From: Sanderia malayensis | Lineage: Eukaryota > Cnidaria > Scyphozoa > Semaeostomeae > Pelagiidae | Length of the DNA stretch: 64,000 nucleotides | Reading direction: 5' to 3' | Assembly (NCBI GenBank): GCA_013076295.1 | Contig: RQOL01000390.1 | Location: 1 to 64,000 of the forward strand | In this document: positions 35,451-47,652 of the stretch, piece by piece | How positions within the stretch are numbered: position 1 is the stretch's first letter | Layout: every line of letters starts with the position of its first letter | Made by a program: the position numbers and the translations under genes | The notes under the pieces: model-generated | Seen by the model: the letters and a program-made list of their open reading frames with translations, nothing else | Told to the model about the DNA's origin: nothing | The model's database searches: none

Positions 35451-35895
35451 ATGGACCTGGAACAACCTTGGAAAGGAATCAGACCTTCGGATTTCCATGG
35501 GGAAAGGATGGAAATATGAGGATCAGAATCATTTCAAATCATGGGAGAAAACATGGACCTAGAACAATCTTGGAATGGAACTTGGGATCGGGAACTCCAT
35601 GGACATCCTATGGGGGAATGGATACAAGTTTGAAGATTTCAATGATTTCAACTTAAGGCATCAGATAAAACATGGACCTGGAACAACCTTGGCATGCAGA
35701 TCAGGACTCGGGGCTCCCATGGAGTATGTGGTTGGGGAATGTTGGCAACTATAAAGTTTTCTATGATTTCAATTTAAATGATCATGGACCTGGAACAACC
35801 TTCGAATCAAAATTGGAACTCACGGCTTCCATGGACCATGTGGTCGGGGAATGGAGCATTTCAATTATTTCAAATAAAGTTCCATTGCTTTGCGT
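35451..35895 (+). repeat. Four diverged ~110-bp tandem repeats
   Basis: Each unit starts ATGGACCTGGAACAACCTTG (35451, 35553, 35672 and 35784, so spacings of 102, 119 and 112). Each continues with CTC/GGGAACTCCATGG-like text and a GGGGAATGG motif. The units are diverged and not open in a shared reading frame. Confidence 0.75.
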
Positions 35896-36025
35896 GTCCC
35901 ATGAACAGTGATCTTACTTATCGCAACTTAATCAACTTTAATTAGAACGGATTGCTTAACGTGTACGCCGCTGCAGGATGGTCTATATATAATAAAATGT
36001 GATCACACGTGACCCGGAGGGACCA

Positions 36026-36093
36026 AACAATGGGTCATTGTCTCCGGAACAATCGACGTTCGAAAAAACAATGGCAACGTTTCACCAAACAAT
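36026..36093 (+). promoter_or_regulatory. AACAAT iteron-like repeats, element 10
   Basis: AACAAT starts at 36026, 36048, 36067 and 36088 (22, 19, 21). It is preceded by GATCACACGTGACC. Confidence 0.5.
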
Positions 36094-37196
36094 GGGATCA
36101 AAGGAGCAGGGCTTGATATCATAAAGGCTTTTTTTTGGGGTGCAAACAAGGGTGGATATCGGCATAGATATGATCGCTGCATTCTGCTCATCAAAGTAAA
36201 CTATGTGGCTAATTTCTACTCCAAGTGGTACGGGAGTTATGGCCAATTTTGTGGTGCGACTTTCTAGAAAGTTCGGCCGACCCAGTTAATGAGATGCAAA
36301 ACGAGCAGGGAGAAGCAGGTGTTTTTTTAGTTGAACGGGCGGCAAGTTGCTCGGGTTTAAACATGAATACATGCCGGAAATGAATTGTAAAGACGTGTCA
36401 ATTGTTGTCAAGACCTGTGGAAACAATTGGTGAACAATTATTTCAAGGTATTTCCTTTATTCAATTGTTTTTGGCTTTAAATAGCACGAGTTTTGTTTTG
36501 TTTAACCTCACGTTTTTCTTTCCGCTCGAGGGTCTAACCAAAACACGAAGACAATTTTGATTTTCTTGGGTCGTTCTGGGCCGATTTTATCCATTTAAAT
36601 TTTCGATAACTGTTTATTTACACGAGAACTAAAGTTATCTGGTGTTGTTATATTTGTTTTGTCAATTTTCCTCTGTTTTTGGACAGTTTTAGCCGAGTTT
36701 GGGTTTTGCTGGAAAACACGAATTTTTCATGCAACACGTATGTGTTTTGCATTTGCGAAAACTAATGTTAAACCTGCCAAAACTTTGTTTTTTTCACCCA
36801 AATATTTTCGATAAATGTTCGCCAAGTTATTACTTTCGTGTTGGTGTAATTTGAGTTCAAATGGACTAATTTTGACCAAGTTAGGGAGATTTTTGTGTTT
36901 TGAAAGCTGCCTGATGAATAAATTTTTTCACGGCTTTTGTCTTGGGCTGCACTAAATACTCCCTTAAAATTCAAAACAACACTGTTAAGAAATGTTAATA
37001 TTTTAATGAGATTCGCTGTTTTCTTAGCAACAGTTTGATATATTTTTTATTAGACATTGAGTTTAAATTTTCCAGGATTGATTACATTTTTGAAAGCAAC
37101 TATTTTTTTCCAAACTTCACACTCAAGTTATCAACTTTCAGAAACGGTTTTCAGGGGGGCGGCAGGGCGGGCGCTGCCAGGGGGGAAGATGTAGCG
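36094..37196 (+). other. Conserved leader, element 10
   Basis: Non-coding leader of the element 1/2 type, ending in GGGGCGGCAGGGCGGGCG before the minisatellite. No supported gene. Confidence 0.6.
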
Positions 37197-37500
37197 TTTG
37201 TATTGTAGGGTATGTATTGTAGGGTATGTATTGTAGGTTATGTATGGTAGGTTATGTATTGTAGGTTATGTATGGTAGGGTATGTATTGTAGGGTATGTA
37301 GTGTAAGTTATGTATTGTAGGGTATGTAGTGTAGAGTATGTATTGTAGGGTATGTTATGTAGGGTATGTATTGTAGGGTATGTATGTAGGGTATGTATGT
37401 ACGGTATGTATGTATGTATGTAGGGTATGTATGTAGGGTATGTAGGGTATGTATGTATGTATGTATCTATGTATGTATGTAGGGTATGTATATTATGTAT
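37197..37500 (+). repeat. Short minisatellite and TATG tract, element 10
   Basis: About fifteen TATGTATTGTAGGG-type units, then TATG/TAGGG units leading into the AT-rich core boundary. No internal 3' module is present, unlike copy 1. Confidence 0.88.
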
Positions 37501-38059
37501 AGTATTTATATATAGTATATAGGGTATGTATTGATGTATATATTTATGTAAGTATCTATAGTAAGTATGTTAATATTAATATGTAATGCTTCTATTTCTA
37601 ACTTTTGTAATTCTTCCAAAAAGATCACTGCAAAACAGACACTGTCCTTCTTTTTCAACAAATGATCTTCAATTAACAAATCTTAAAATGAACTCACCTC
37701 ACTATAATGATGTTCACAAGGAATGACCACAAACATTCACTTTATGTCTGGGCACCTGGAAAACAAGAAGAAATCATGTAATATACTTTATAGCATGTTG
37801 GCTCATCTCAGTTCTTTTCATGTGACCTGAAGTCTATAATTGTAAGTAATTTATTGTAACTGCAAATCATTAATTAATTACCTCCACCTCATGTGTTCAC
37901 CAAGTCAAAAAACGTATTAAACCTTCTTACCTTTTGTCAACCTTCCATGGCCTACTCTTATTATTGGTATTTTTACCAGCAGCAATATTTCTGAAGATAT
38001 AACAGATCACCAAAAATCAATCTACTTCATTCTCCACGTGTCCGAGAAATGGTGTTTTT

Positions 38060-38188
38060 CTAGATATCATGCATAATAAAGTCTACCAAATTATTTCTTC
38101 TTATACTTAGAGGTTCCCCTTCACAACCACACTTCTTCCCATCATCAACGAAGACCAAGGCCGTTTTTCTCTTCGGTGCCAAGTACAT
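38060..38188 (-). CDS. Possible exon/ORF U, minus strand, unknown
   Basis: A minus-strand frame from ATG at 38188 reads MYLAPKRKTA…KKCGCEGEPLSIRRNN and reaches a stop at 38060. Copy 3 (55755-55877) keeps most of it and copy 1 keeps the last part. Splice-like blocks lie further along the minus strand. The function is unknown and the evidence is weak. Confidence 0.25.
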   Translation of the reverse strand: MYLAPKRKTALVFVDDGKKCGCEGEPLSIRRNNLVDFIMHDI

Positions 38189-38194
38189 GCTCTT

Positions 38195-39180
38195 GGAGCT
38201 TAATCCTCATTTACACCGACAGCGTCTTCTTTAAAGCAACGTCGTCTTTCATTGCATCGCAATGCACTGTCTTTTTAGTGTTTCTGTCATCTGCTTTTTA
38301 GCGTTTCTGTTATCTGGTTTCTCGGCTAATGTCCAGCCAGTTTTGTTATTAACAAAGTAAAGTAAAGTGAAGTTTTTTTATAAAGTAAGTATTTCACTCC
38401 TTCACTTCAGCATGACCTTTTATTCTCATTTCTTCACTCAATCTATCAACATAATAATATACAAGTTGACAATGTTAAATATTCCTTAGTATCAATGGCA
38501 ACTTTCTGTTTACAAGATAATCAATTCATCCAAAACATCTTTCTTCTTTTGTAAAAACAGGTTTTCAAACAAGTTCATTCCTCAGAATATTGGGTTAGTG
38601 TGACAAGAATTGTTCCTATACAAAGCCTATTTATATTAATGTTTAAATGCCTCACCCTGTAATGTACATTCATATCCCAAATCTGAAGCTTAGCTACTAT
38701 ATTTAAAGTGGTATTAACAATTGCAACAATTTATTATCAATAGAAAACAAATTTACTGCATAATGCAAATCAAATCTAGCCTCATAATACAAACACATCA
38801 AATGTGATTTATACATTTTTCTTTCCAAAAATGAAAAGGATCATTAACTTCTCCAATTTATACATTATCAAAACTGTTTTCCTTATAGTTGTTAAAGAAC
38901 ACAATAGAAAGAGTGATGTAGGTCATAAGAGAAAGTGCTCAAATATTTTTATTTGGAAACTTTAAATAACCAATAATTTAATTCAACAATCAAGAGTAAT
39001 CCCAAACATTTCTTACAATTATGTTTTAGATTATTTATTTTATCTTGCAGCTCACCACAAAACAACAACCCCATCCAGTTGCTCACAAAAATCACTCTTA
39101 TTTCAAATTTTAACATTTTCACTTAAATTGGGTTGCATATAAAACATATTTTTTTCTTTTTTTATATCATCTCTCGCAAA
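38195..39180. other. Spacer upstream of Rep/Hel, copy 2
   Basis: AT-rich, with GTTTCTGTCATCTG repeats and conserved in copy 3. About 300 bases present in copy 3 (from about 55880 to 56190, including ORF T) are missing at about 38194. The promoter and any 5' untranslated exon of Rep/Hel should lie here. I see no clear TATA box. Confidence 0.5.
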
Positions 39181-42100
39181 ATGCCAAAAAAAGCCAGAAA
39201 AAGCATCACCGGCTCAAGGCGCTGTGATCAAGTAAGGAAAGCAAATCGCCGAAGTCGTGAGAATAACCAACAGCCTCATCCAGTTCATTTACCACCTGAT
39301 AATATGGTACAGGGAGCAGTGAATGATCTTCACCAGTTGCAGCAACAACACCCTCAGCAACCAGCCCCAGAATATCAACCACTCCCACTTCATTATCCAC
39401 AGATGCAGGCATTGCATGTGCCATGGCAACTACCTGCGATGCTTCCCCACTATGGACTTATAGCAGTACCACAACCAATAAACATTGGCTTACAATATCC
39501 TGCAGTACTGGCCCCTCAACTTCAGGTACACAACTCGATAATTTCTGCTAAACTTGAGTACCACCGATGGTTATGCAGTTGCAACCACCCCTTCTGATTC
39601 GTAATCATGAAGGTCCGGCAGCAATACAAACGGCAAATGTGGAGATGCTTAATGTAATTCAAGCTCAAAATGACAATGAGGTAAAACAAAATTATTAACA
39701 CAAGTTAAGTACAGTTAGGCAACTCCCTTTTCCATTTACCTATTTCAGACATGTACAATTATAGGTCCCCATGTATATTTATATCAATGGGAACTGTATA
39801 TTAATAACATTTAAATTTCCAATAACTAAAAACTTAATGTAAATGATTTCATTTAATGTTCATTTCAACAGATACGGCCAATGCAGATGCAACGCGAAAC
39901 ACATATTGAAAATGAAAATAATGAAATTGAAAGGCCAGCACAACCTGATGAAATCAACGTGGAACAACACATTCCAATTCCACATGATAATCAGGTAAAA
40001 CAGACTACCATCACAATTGGCTTGAAATACACCAGTCATTCTCCATAGGACCATGTCAGGAAATTATTTTGCTCTCTAAATAGACATATCTTCACAAGTT
40101 CCAGTTTTGTGCATTTCAAAACACATGATTGAATTATATTAACTTAGATTGCATTGCATTTCAGGATCCACAAATATTGCCTGCTGCTATGGAATTGCAA
40201 CCCAACCTTGAAAATGAGAATGAAGAGAATGAAATAGCGGTACAACCACAAGAAGTTGAAATGCATCACGAAATCCACCACAACACCAAGATCATGTCCC
40301 CAAGCCATGGAACATCAAGAAAGGGAAGTAATTCAACCTATTCTTGAAATTCCTCAATTCTCCCCAATGCCTCATCATCTTGGTAAAATGACCAGGACAT
40401 GTATTCATTTTGAAGCAAAGTACTTCCGAGAGGAACTCAACACAAGAAAACAATACAACAAATGTTGTATGGGAGGATTAATAGCTCTCGATCCCATTCA
40501 ACCACCCCCGGCAAATGTGATGCATTTATACACTGGAACTACTGATGAATCTAAATATTTTCTCAAAAATTTACGTAGATACAATTCACTAGTGGCAATG
40601 GCATCCTGGACAGCTAACGTTGTAAGACACGCTAATGCAGGACCACCAGTCATCACCATACATGGAAGTGCTTACCATATGACAGGTAAATATAATGTCC
40701 CTCTCTTAGTAGCTCTTATATTATCCTACATTTTCATATAATAGCTTCACGTGATGAAACGGATGTTGACAAAAGGCTCAAGTCCTTTCCCACCCAATCT
40801 ACAATGGATAAGCTCTCTATGCTTGCCTGAATATGAAAAGTGATGCAATCTTAAATCAAAGCGCTTTATGATGCTTTCATAACAAAGCACTTGCTGCATT
40901 GAAAATTGCAGTTGATATAACAAAGTACAATTTAGAATGTTTCCTCCAATTCAACAGGGGTAACTGAAACCGACAGGTCCCGAAAATATGCAGAATTATA
41001 CATTATGGACACCCAGCAAGCACTGCAAGAACGCCAGAACACAGCCAGACAACAACAATTAGACTTAGACATGGTGGCGCTGCTGCAAAACGAATTGATG
41101 GCAGTAAATCGGTTTGCTCAACATTTTAAAACAATGGGAGAAGTACTGAAAGAGCAAAGGCAGCAAGCCATAGCCAATGATCAGCCTATTCCCACATTCA
41201 AGATGATTATTACCGGTCGCCCAGAACAAGATCGAAGATATGATAATCCTACTGCCAGAGAAATTGCAGCAGTCTACACTACATGCAATGGCGGTGCTCC
41301 TAATCCCGAGAATAGAGAGCTTCAAATTCGAACAAGGCGTGGTAATCTTATGAAGATTAATGCCTTAGATCCCGTTGCGGATCCTCTAACCTATCCATTG
41401 TTGTTCTTTCAGGGTGATCGGGTTAAAGCTTGGACCTTCAACGTCTACCTACACGTGAGGACAAGACTAGGAAAATCCTGATCGTGTCCACCGTGTCAGA
41501 CTCACAATCGCCGAATATTATTCGTACCGAATACAAGTCAGAAATCAACTATCTACGATCCACAGTGCAACACTTCTCTTTCAACAATATCTGGTGGATG
41601 CATACACCAAAATAGAAGGAAACAAGTTCAACTGGATTTTGCACAGTCAACGGCAATTATGTGCTGACAGTTATCGAGGCCTGATGGATCACCTGAACAG
41701 AAGGGCTGAAATCGAAAATCAAATGGCCAGGGCAAACAATCCCAACGAACCCCTTCATATTGATGTCGGTCGTGTTGTCATACTTCCCTCATCTTTTTCA
41801 GGCAGTCAACGAAATATGTACCAGAACTTTCAAGATGCAATGACTATCGTAGAAAGTATGGCAAGCCTGACATCTTCCTAACCATGACGGCCAATCCCAG
41901 ATGGAAGGAGATTTCAGAAAACATTCTACCAAACCAGAAGCGAATGACCGGCCTGACATCGTCACACGAGTATTTCAACAGAAACTACAAGAACTACTGG
42001 AAGATGTCCTTCACAAGCACATTCTCGGACACACTGTTGCACATGTATATGTCATCGAGTTTCAGAAGAGAGGACTACCACACGCTCACATGATTCTGTT

Positions 42101-45100
42101 CCTCTCTGAGGCTGATAGACCACGAACACCTGAACAGGTAACATCTATAGCAATAATTATTATAGAGTAAAAGATAGAGTAATTATACATTTATTATTGA
42201 GTATGAAATATTATCATCAGTGTATTGCTTAGTAAAAACACAATGCATTTTGATGTGTAGAACTTACATGTGATATTTTTCCTCGAAACCTACAGGTAGA
42301 TCGACTCATATCAGCTGAAATTCCGGACCCACAGGATGCAAGATATCACAAGTTAGTACTGAAGCACATGACACATGGACCATGCGGTGATATAAACCCC
42401 GGATGGTTTGCATGGAGAATAACAAATGCAAGAAACGATTTCCGAAAGATCGCACTGCCGAAACACAGTCAATGCGAATGGTTATCCACTCTACAGACGA
42501 CGCTGTCGTCACCCAGTCAATCTGGAAGATCGACTTCTAGATGATACATGGGTTGTGCCACATAATCGCCATCTTCTACTCAAGTATCAGTGTCACATTA
42601 ATCTGAAATATGTAGCACTGTGAAGTCCGTGAAATATATTTTCAAATATATTCATAAAGGACAAGATATGGCACACGTGGAAATTCTCAAGGACAGCAGC
42701 AACAAGTACCTCAAGATATTGAGCACGATGAAGTACGCCAATACATCAACGCCCGGTATATTGGACCCATGAAGCTGTTCATAGAATATTCCAATTTCCA
42801 TGCACGAGAAAAGTCACACTATCAAACGTCTGCATGTTCATCTACCTGATCAGCAGACCGTATACTTTCAGGATAATGGCCGGGTCGAACAATTACAAAA
42901 CATCAATGAAAAAACCACACTGACGTCTTGGTTTGAATTGAATGCACAAGACCCGGCTGCACGCCAATATCTCTATCACGAGATTCCTGAACACTATGTT
43001 TTCAACGAGCGCACCAAAACATGGAAAGCAAGACAGCGGAGAACACTGCCTGTCATAGGCAGAATATATCAAGTTCACCCACGACCATGTGAGCAAAGGT
43101 TCGCACTGAGACTATTGCTTCTCCATAAACGAGGTGCCACGTCGTTTGAAGATCTTCGTACGATAGAAGGAAACCTATGCAATTCCTTCAAAGACGCTGC
43201 TTTAGCTCTAGGTCTGTTGGAAGATGATGCTGAAATCATACGCTGTTTGGAGGAGGCAGTTATTTTAACATGCCAATACAACTGAGACAGTTGTTTGCAA
43301 CATTACTCCTTTTTCAAACACCTTCTGATATCGCAGCACTCTTCAACATGTTCAAAGAAGCATTGAGTGAAGATTTGTACACGTGATCAAGTCAATCATC
43401 CAGATATGGCCATAGCTTTTGAAGACCGACACATGTATCAATGTCTACATGACATTGACGAAAATTTGAAAGTACATGGTCAATCGATCACTAATTATGC
43501 TGACCTTCCTCAACTTCCAGCCGACTATGTCATTCCTCAACAAGGTACTAATGTGTTATTTTCAATATGTACTGTTTAGTAAGAATATAATAATGTATCC
43601 TAAGATCGTGCAGACAAGGGCATTTACGTATTTTTGCACATTGATTCTCCTGCTTTCTTTCCAATTTTATTGCAATATATTTCACTTATTATTACAGAGG
43701 AAGATGACATGGATGTTGGCAATGCCAGAGAGGAAGGAGAACGAATGCTGGCCGCATTGAACCCTGAACAGCGAGCCATATACACGGGAATCACTGATGC
43801 TATCAACGCGCAATCCGAACAGAACTGTCACTTTGTTGACGGGCCGGCTGGAACCGGGAAAACTTTCCTTTACAACACGTTGGTTCACAATCTGCAAGCC
43901 AATGGACATAAAGTTCAGTGCATGGCGTGGTCAGGAATTGCTGCAACACTGCTCATAAATGGTAGAACTTCACATTCTACCTTTCAAATTCCTATACCAC
44001 TTCAAGCTGAATCAACTGTAATGTCAAGAGACAGAGCAGGAGAGCACAGGTATTGCGCGAAACTACCCTATTCATATGGGATGAAGCTTCCATGATTCCC
44101 GCACTTGCATTACAAGCAGTCGACCGACTGCTTCGAGACATTACACATGTCGACAGACCATTTGGTGGCAAGTTCATGCTACTTGGTGGTGACTTCAGAC
44201 AGGTTCTACCTGTCGTCACGAAAGCAGGAAGGGAAAGAATTGTAGCAGAGACTCTAAAATCACACCAGATCATTGATCTATGGACAAAGTTTCAGCAGCA
44301 TCGTTTACACACCAACATGAGAGCCGTTCAAGATGATTCATACCGTGAATTCTCAGAATGGCTTCTCAGACTTGGCAACAAGCAAGAAGCACACGATGCA
44401 CTGGACAACGTAATTCTGCCACAACAGATATGCACTTCGTCTAAAGAAGACATGCTGAACTTATTTTTCCCAGGCCGAACACACCAGATTCACACCTAAT
44501 GATGGATCCTGTAACAATGTCTGAACGCTGTTGTCTGACTCCAAAGAATGACTTATCGCATCAAGTAAACGACTTAATTCTGGACAGACTTCAAACAGCC
44601 GAAAGAACTTACTACAGCACAGACAGTGTTGTCACAGACGATCCAGATGAGGAAGAGGCCTACCCCATTGAATTTCTCAACCAACTCACTCCGAATGGAA
44701 TGCCGTTGCACAGACTTAAACTCAAGGTAGGAAGAGTACAATATTTCATCCTATTAACATTAAATTATTATGTGCAAAGGTAGTGCACCATAAAAAAGCC
44801 GTCATTAATCACAATAATATTCATTGCATTAGGTTGGTGCAACGATCATTCTTCTGCGGAATCTCAATCCAAAGAAAGGTCTTTGCAACGGAACAAGACT
44901 CATAGTTCGGCATCTCCGACGTCACGTGATTACGGCAGAGATCATTACGAAGGAGCACAGAGGACAACGGGTCATGATTCCCAAGATCACAGTCTCCACT
45001 CAGGACACGGAAATGCCGTTCAAAATGAAACGCCGACAGTTTCCAGTCAGACTTGCATACTGCTTGACAATCAACAAGGCACAGGGGCAATCCCTGAGGT

Positions 45101-45252
45101 ATGTTGGTTTGTACTTACCTGAGCCCGTGTTCACACATGGTCAGTTATATGTGGCCATGTCAAGAGCAACATCATTTAACGGGCTAAAAGTATTCCTCCC
45201 AGAGGAAACACACAGGAAAACAAAGAACATTGTTTTCCAAGAAGTCCTGTAA
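39181..45252 (+). pseudogene. Helitron Rep/Helicase, copy 2, all exons present but frameshifted
   Basis: Eight exons: 39181-39525, 39559-39680, 39872-39994, 40165-40685, 40958-42137, 42296-43544, 43698-44726 and 44833-45252, about 1,660 codons in the unbroken form. Exon 1 starts MPKKARKS. Exons 1-3 are Gln/Pro/Glu-rich. Exon 4 matches the Helitron N-terminal region (HFEAKYF, YNSLVAMASW). Exon 5 carries the HUH motif LPHAH (42081-42089), exon 6 the paired tyrosines, exon 7 Walker A and B, and exon 8 [19 protein letters not shown] and YVAMSRATS. Lesions are mostly single-base losses (for example near 41424, 41850, 42412, 42468, 42605, 42688 and 43265). Intron 1 is cut to 33 bases and has lost its acceptor. 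Either a decayed copy or indel errors in the assembly would explain this. Confidence 0.88.
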
Positions 45253-45264
45253 AGGCTTCATCCT

Positions 45265-45501
45265 AGAGCGACCATCTGCACAGTTGCTCTACAGAGGGCT
45301 GCCTACCAAAACGCACATACACACATTCAAGGGTACGGGTATTGTGTGTCAACGCAGATCACGTCGCACATAAGTGTGATGTACAGCCGTTACTGGCACC
45401 TTTCTAGAATGCATTCATTCTAGATAACACTGATCTGCGGAGACCAACTGGACATTACACCCTCCACATGTCCAGGGGTGACTGCACCACACACAGCAGT
45501 C
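45265..45501. ncRNA. Conserved inverted-repeat block, copy 2
   Basis: Same nested stems as copy 1, starting 13 bases after the Rep/Hel stop. Stem arms are unchanged, including TCTAGAATG/CATTCTAGA and CGCAGATCA/TGATCTGCG. Confidence 0.45.
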
Positions 45502-46521
45502 GGCACAGTCCTGAATCCTGCGTAGCGCCCGATTATTAAGAGTTATGCGTTGCCATTTTCTCCGATATTGCCTATGGGAAAGTGGATTTCCTTACTCTGT
45601 GAAAACTGCAAGTTGTCCCTTAAGGATAGTTACTTTTTGCAAAACATCGCACTATCAATAACATCCCCCCCTCTCCTTTTAATACATGAACACTTGATCT
45701 AAAATCTATAGAGGCCCCTTTGTGTTTACTGTTATATATTTCCAAATTTCAATTGCACTTTTCACCAACAAGGAAAACTCGAACAAAGGTTACTCCTTGA
45801 CGCTGGTGTTCGAGCTTTTAACTAATGTAATGGGCAATCTTATTCTTTTTTTTGCTATGTACAAACGTAATCCTCAAAACAAACGAACGCGGTTATTGAA
45901 AGAATACATTTATGCCGTGGCAGAGATGTATGCTTGCTGAGAGTGAAGTGCTATTGAAGAATCCAAATTGAGGTACTGTCATTTTGCTAAAGACGTCGCT
46001 TAACCAATCAATTTTGCAACCTGAACTACGGATTGTATGTATCAATTTTTATGGATATTGACCATTCACCAATTTTAATAGTAGACTATATCATGACTCA
46101 ACCCTTCGCATTCGTACTTCGCATACAATACAAATATCTATCCACGTCCTTTCAAAACATGTTTTTTGTACTGTATTGTATATCTTTCAGATCTTCCGCA
46201 TTAATAATAAGGTTTTTAAATTAGCGATTTACGTTTTCAATAGAAGATTGCCAGGACTGTAATTTTATCTATCGTTACAGTTTCACTATTCATATATTTC
46301 TGTATTTGACCCATGTAAATCTCAATTCAGTAATATCATAACAAAATTTATCGACTTCGTTTTTAATTAGATGCATTTCTCCTAATATCATTGAAACGAG
46401 GCGAGACTTCTGTCTCCCATTTCAAACGCCTTTGTGCTGTCTATGTATGATTTTCATCTATGTTATGTCTCATCATCGCACTATTGTTGCCTGTCGGGTC
46501 AAAGTTTCTGTCTGCCAACAA
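45502..46521. other. Spacer between inverted-repeat block and gene W, copy 2
   Basis: Counterpart of 16954-17952. AT-rich, with a conserved frame lacking ATG at 45722-45940. No supported gene. Confidence 0.4.
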
Positions 46522-47652
46522 ATGGCATCGAGTCGGATTTTGTTGCTCAACTCAATGAAATTATACCTCATAAAGCCTTCCTGGATCAAAGGAAACAACT
46601 ACCTTGCTCTTCACCAAAGGTAAGTCAGGTTCATTTTCATTTTGGACAATCAAACAATGGATATTTAGATATAAGCGAATTTCATACTGAAATGAGAGAA
46701 AATAAAGCTCATGTATACCCCTATTGACTTAAAGGAGACAACTACGCTGCTATGAATTTGATATGTTGAATGGAAATCAGGCCATTTTTCTACTTTACTC
46801 ACGGTTTACATATACTTTGTTAGGCCAAAATTCTGGAAATTTTCCAATGTTTTTTCACTACTTTGTTTTGAGAAAGAAGAAGTGTGCATTGCTCTACCAA
46901 TATCTTCCTGGGGTTTTTATTTCCGTGAATATAGTTCCTAACCAATTTATTGACTTTGTGGCTGCCTTCTTTGTTTTACAAGCAAAAGCCCACTGATATC
47001 CCCATGAACCTGCTCTCAACTTTGTGTTTATCCAAGATGTTTAATGTTTAATTGTTGTGATGTACATGAAGGAAACCAGTGAAAGTCAAGTTGGACACTT
47101 TACTTACTTACAACCTTCCTCATTGCACATGCATTGCATATCTCTTTTGTCTACCACACTCATTAATGCTTTTTCCCTATTTTTTGTACACATTCATTTA
47201 GTCAAAGGCAATGGAAAATTCAATGAATGGTTCAAAGTGTTCTCTTCAAATTATTTCCCAAGTCAGGTATAATATTCAAGGTATGATGCTCTCTGTTCCA
47301 TATGAATCAATTAATGCACCATGCTTGAAAAGCAGACTGAATAAATAAAGGCTGCATAATATTTCTACATTGACTACCATTAAATGTTTTCTTAACGAAT
47401 CACTTACAGTATTCTAAACCTGTAGGTACTTAATTCTTCCACATTGTCACTTAATCATGTTCCTTATCAGGCAGATGTGTCGTCATAAACTCAGTGTGCC
47501 AGTCACAGACGGCAATGATTTCACAACCATTACACCACAAGATTTTCACATTTAGTGGGAAGCATACATTGTATCAATAACTGATAGAATCCTCCAATAC
47601 ACTGGACAAAACAAGCTAAGATGGCTCTTACCACAAAAGCAAACATTATTAA
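46522..47652 (+). pseudogene. Accessory gene W, copy 2, with premature stops
   Basis: Exons 46522-46619 (98 bp), 47202-47266 (65 bp) and 47471-47652 match copy 1 in exon length, phase and splice sites (the donor is improved to CAG|GTATAA). A TGA falls in exon 2 (…WKIQ, then stop) and a TAA in exon 3. The starting block MASSRILLLNSMKLYLIK is intact. Confidence 0.5.

Larger units (their letters stand above)
33679..35981 (+). mobile_element. Helitron of another family, 3' end missing (element 9)
   Basis: It begins TCTCTATATAATAAAACTGG directly after CTAG, a good Helitron 5' end. It lacks CACGTGAC, the AACAAT repeats, the leader and the minisatellite. It runs to the 5' end of the next element at 35982 without a CTRR or hairpin end, so the 3' end is probably lost. 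The interior is unlike the rest of the window: GC-rich near 33700, then two exon/intron-like repeats, then four repeats of about 110 bp. It may hold captured host sequence. Confidence 0.6.
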
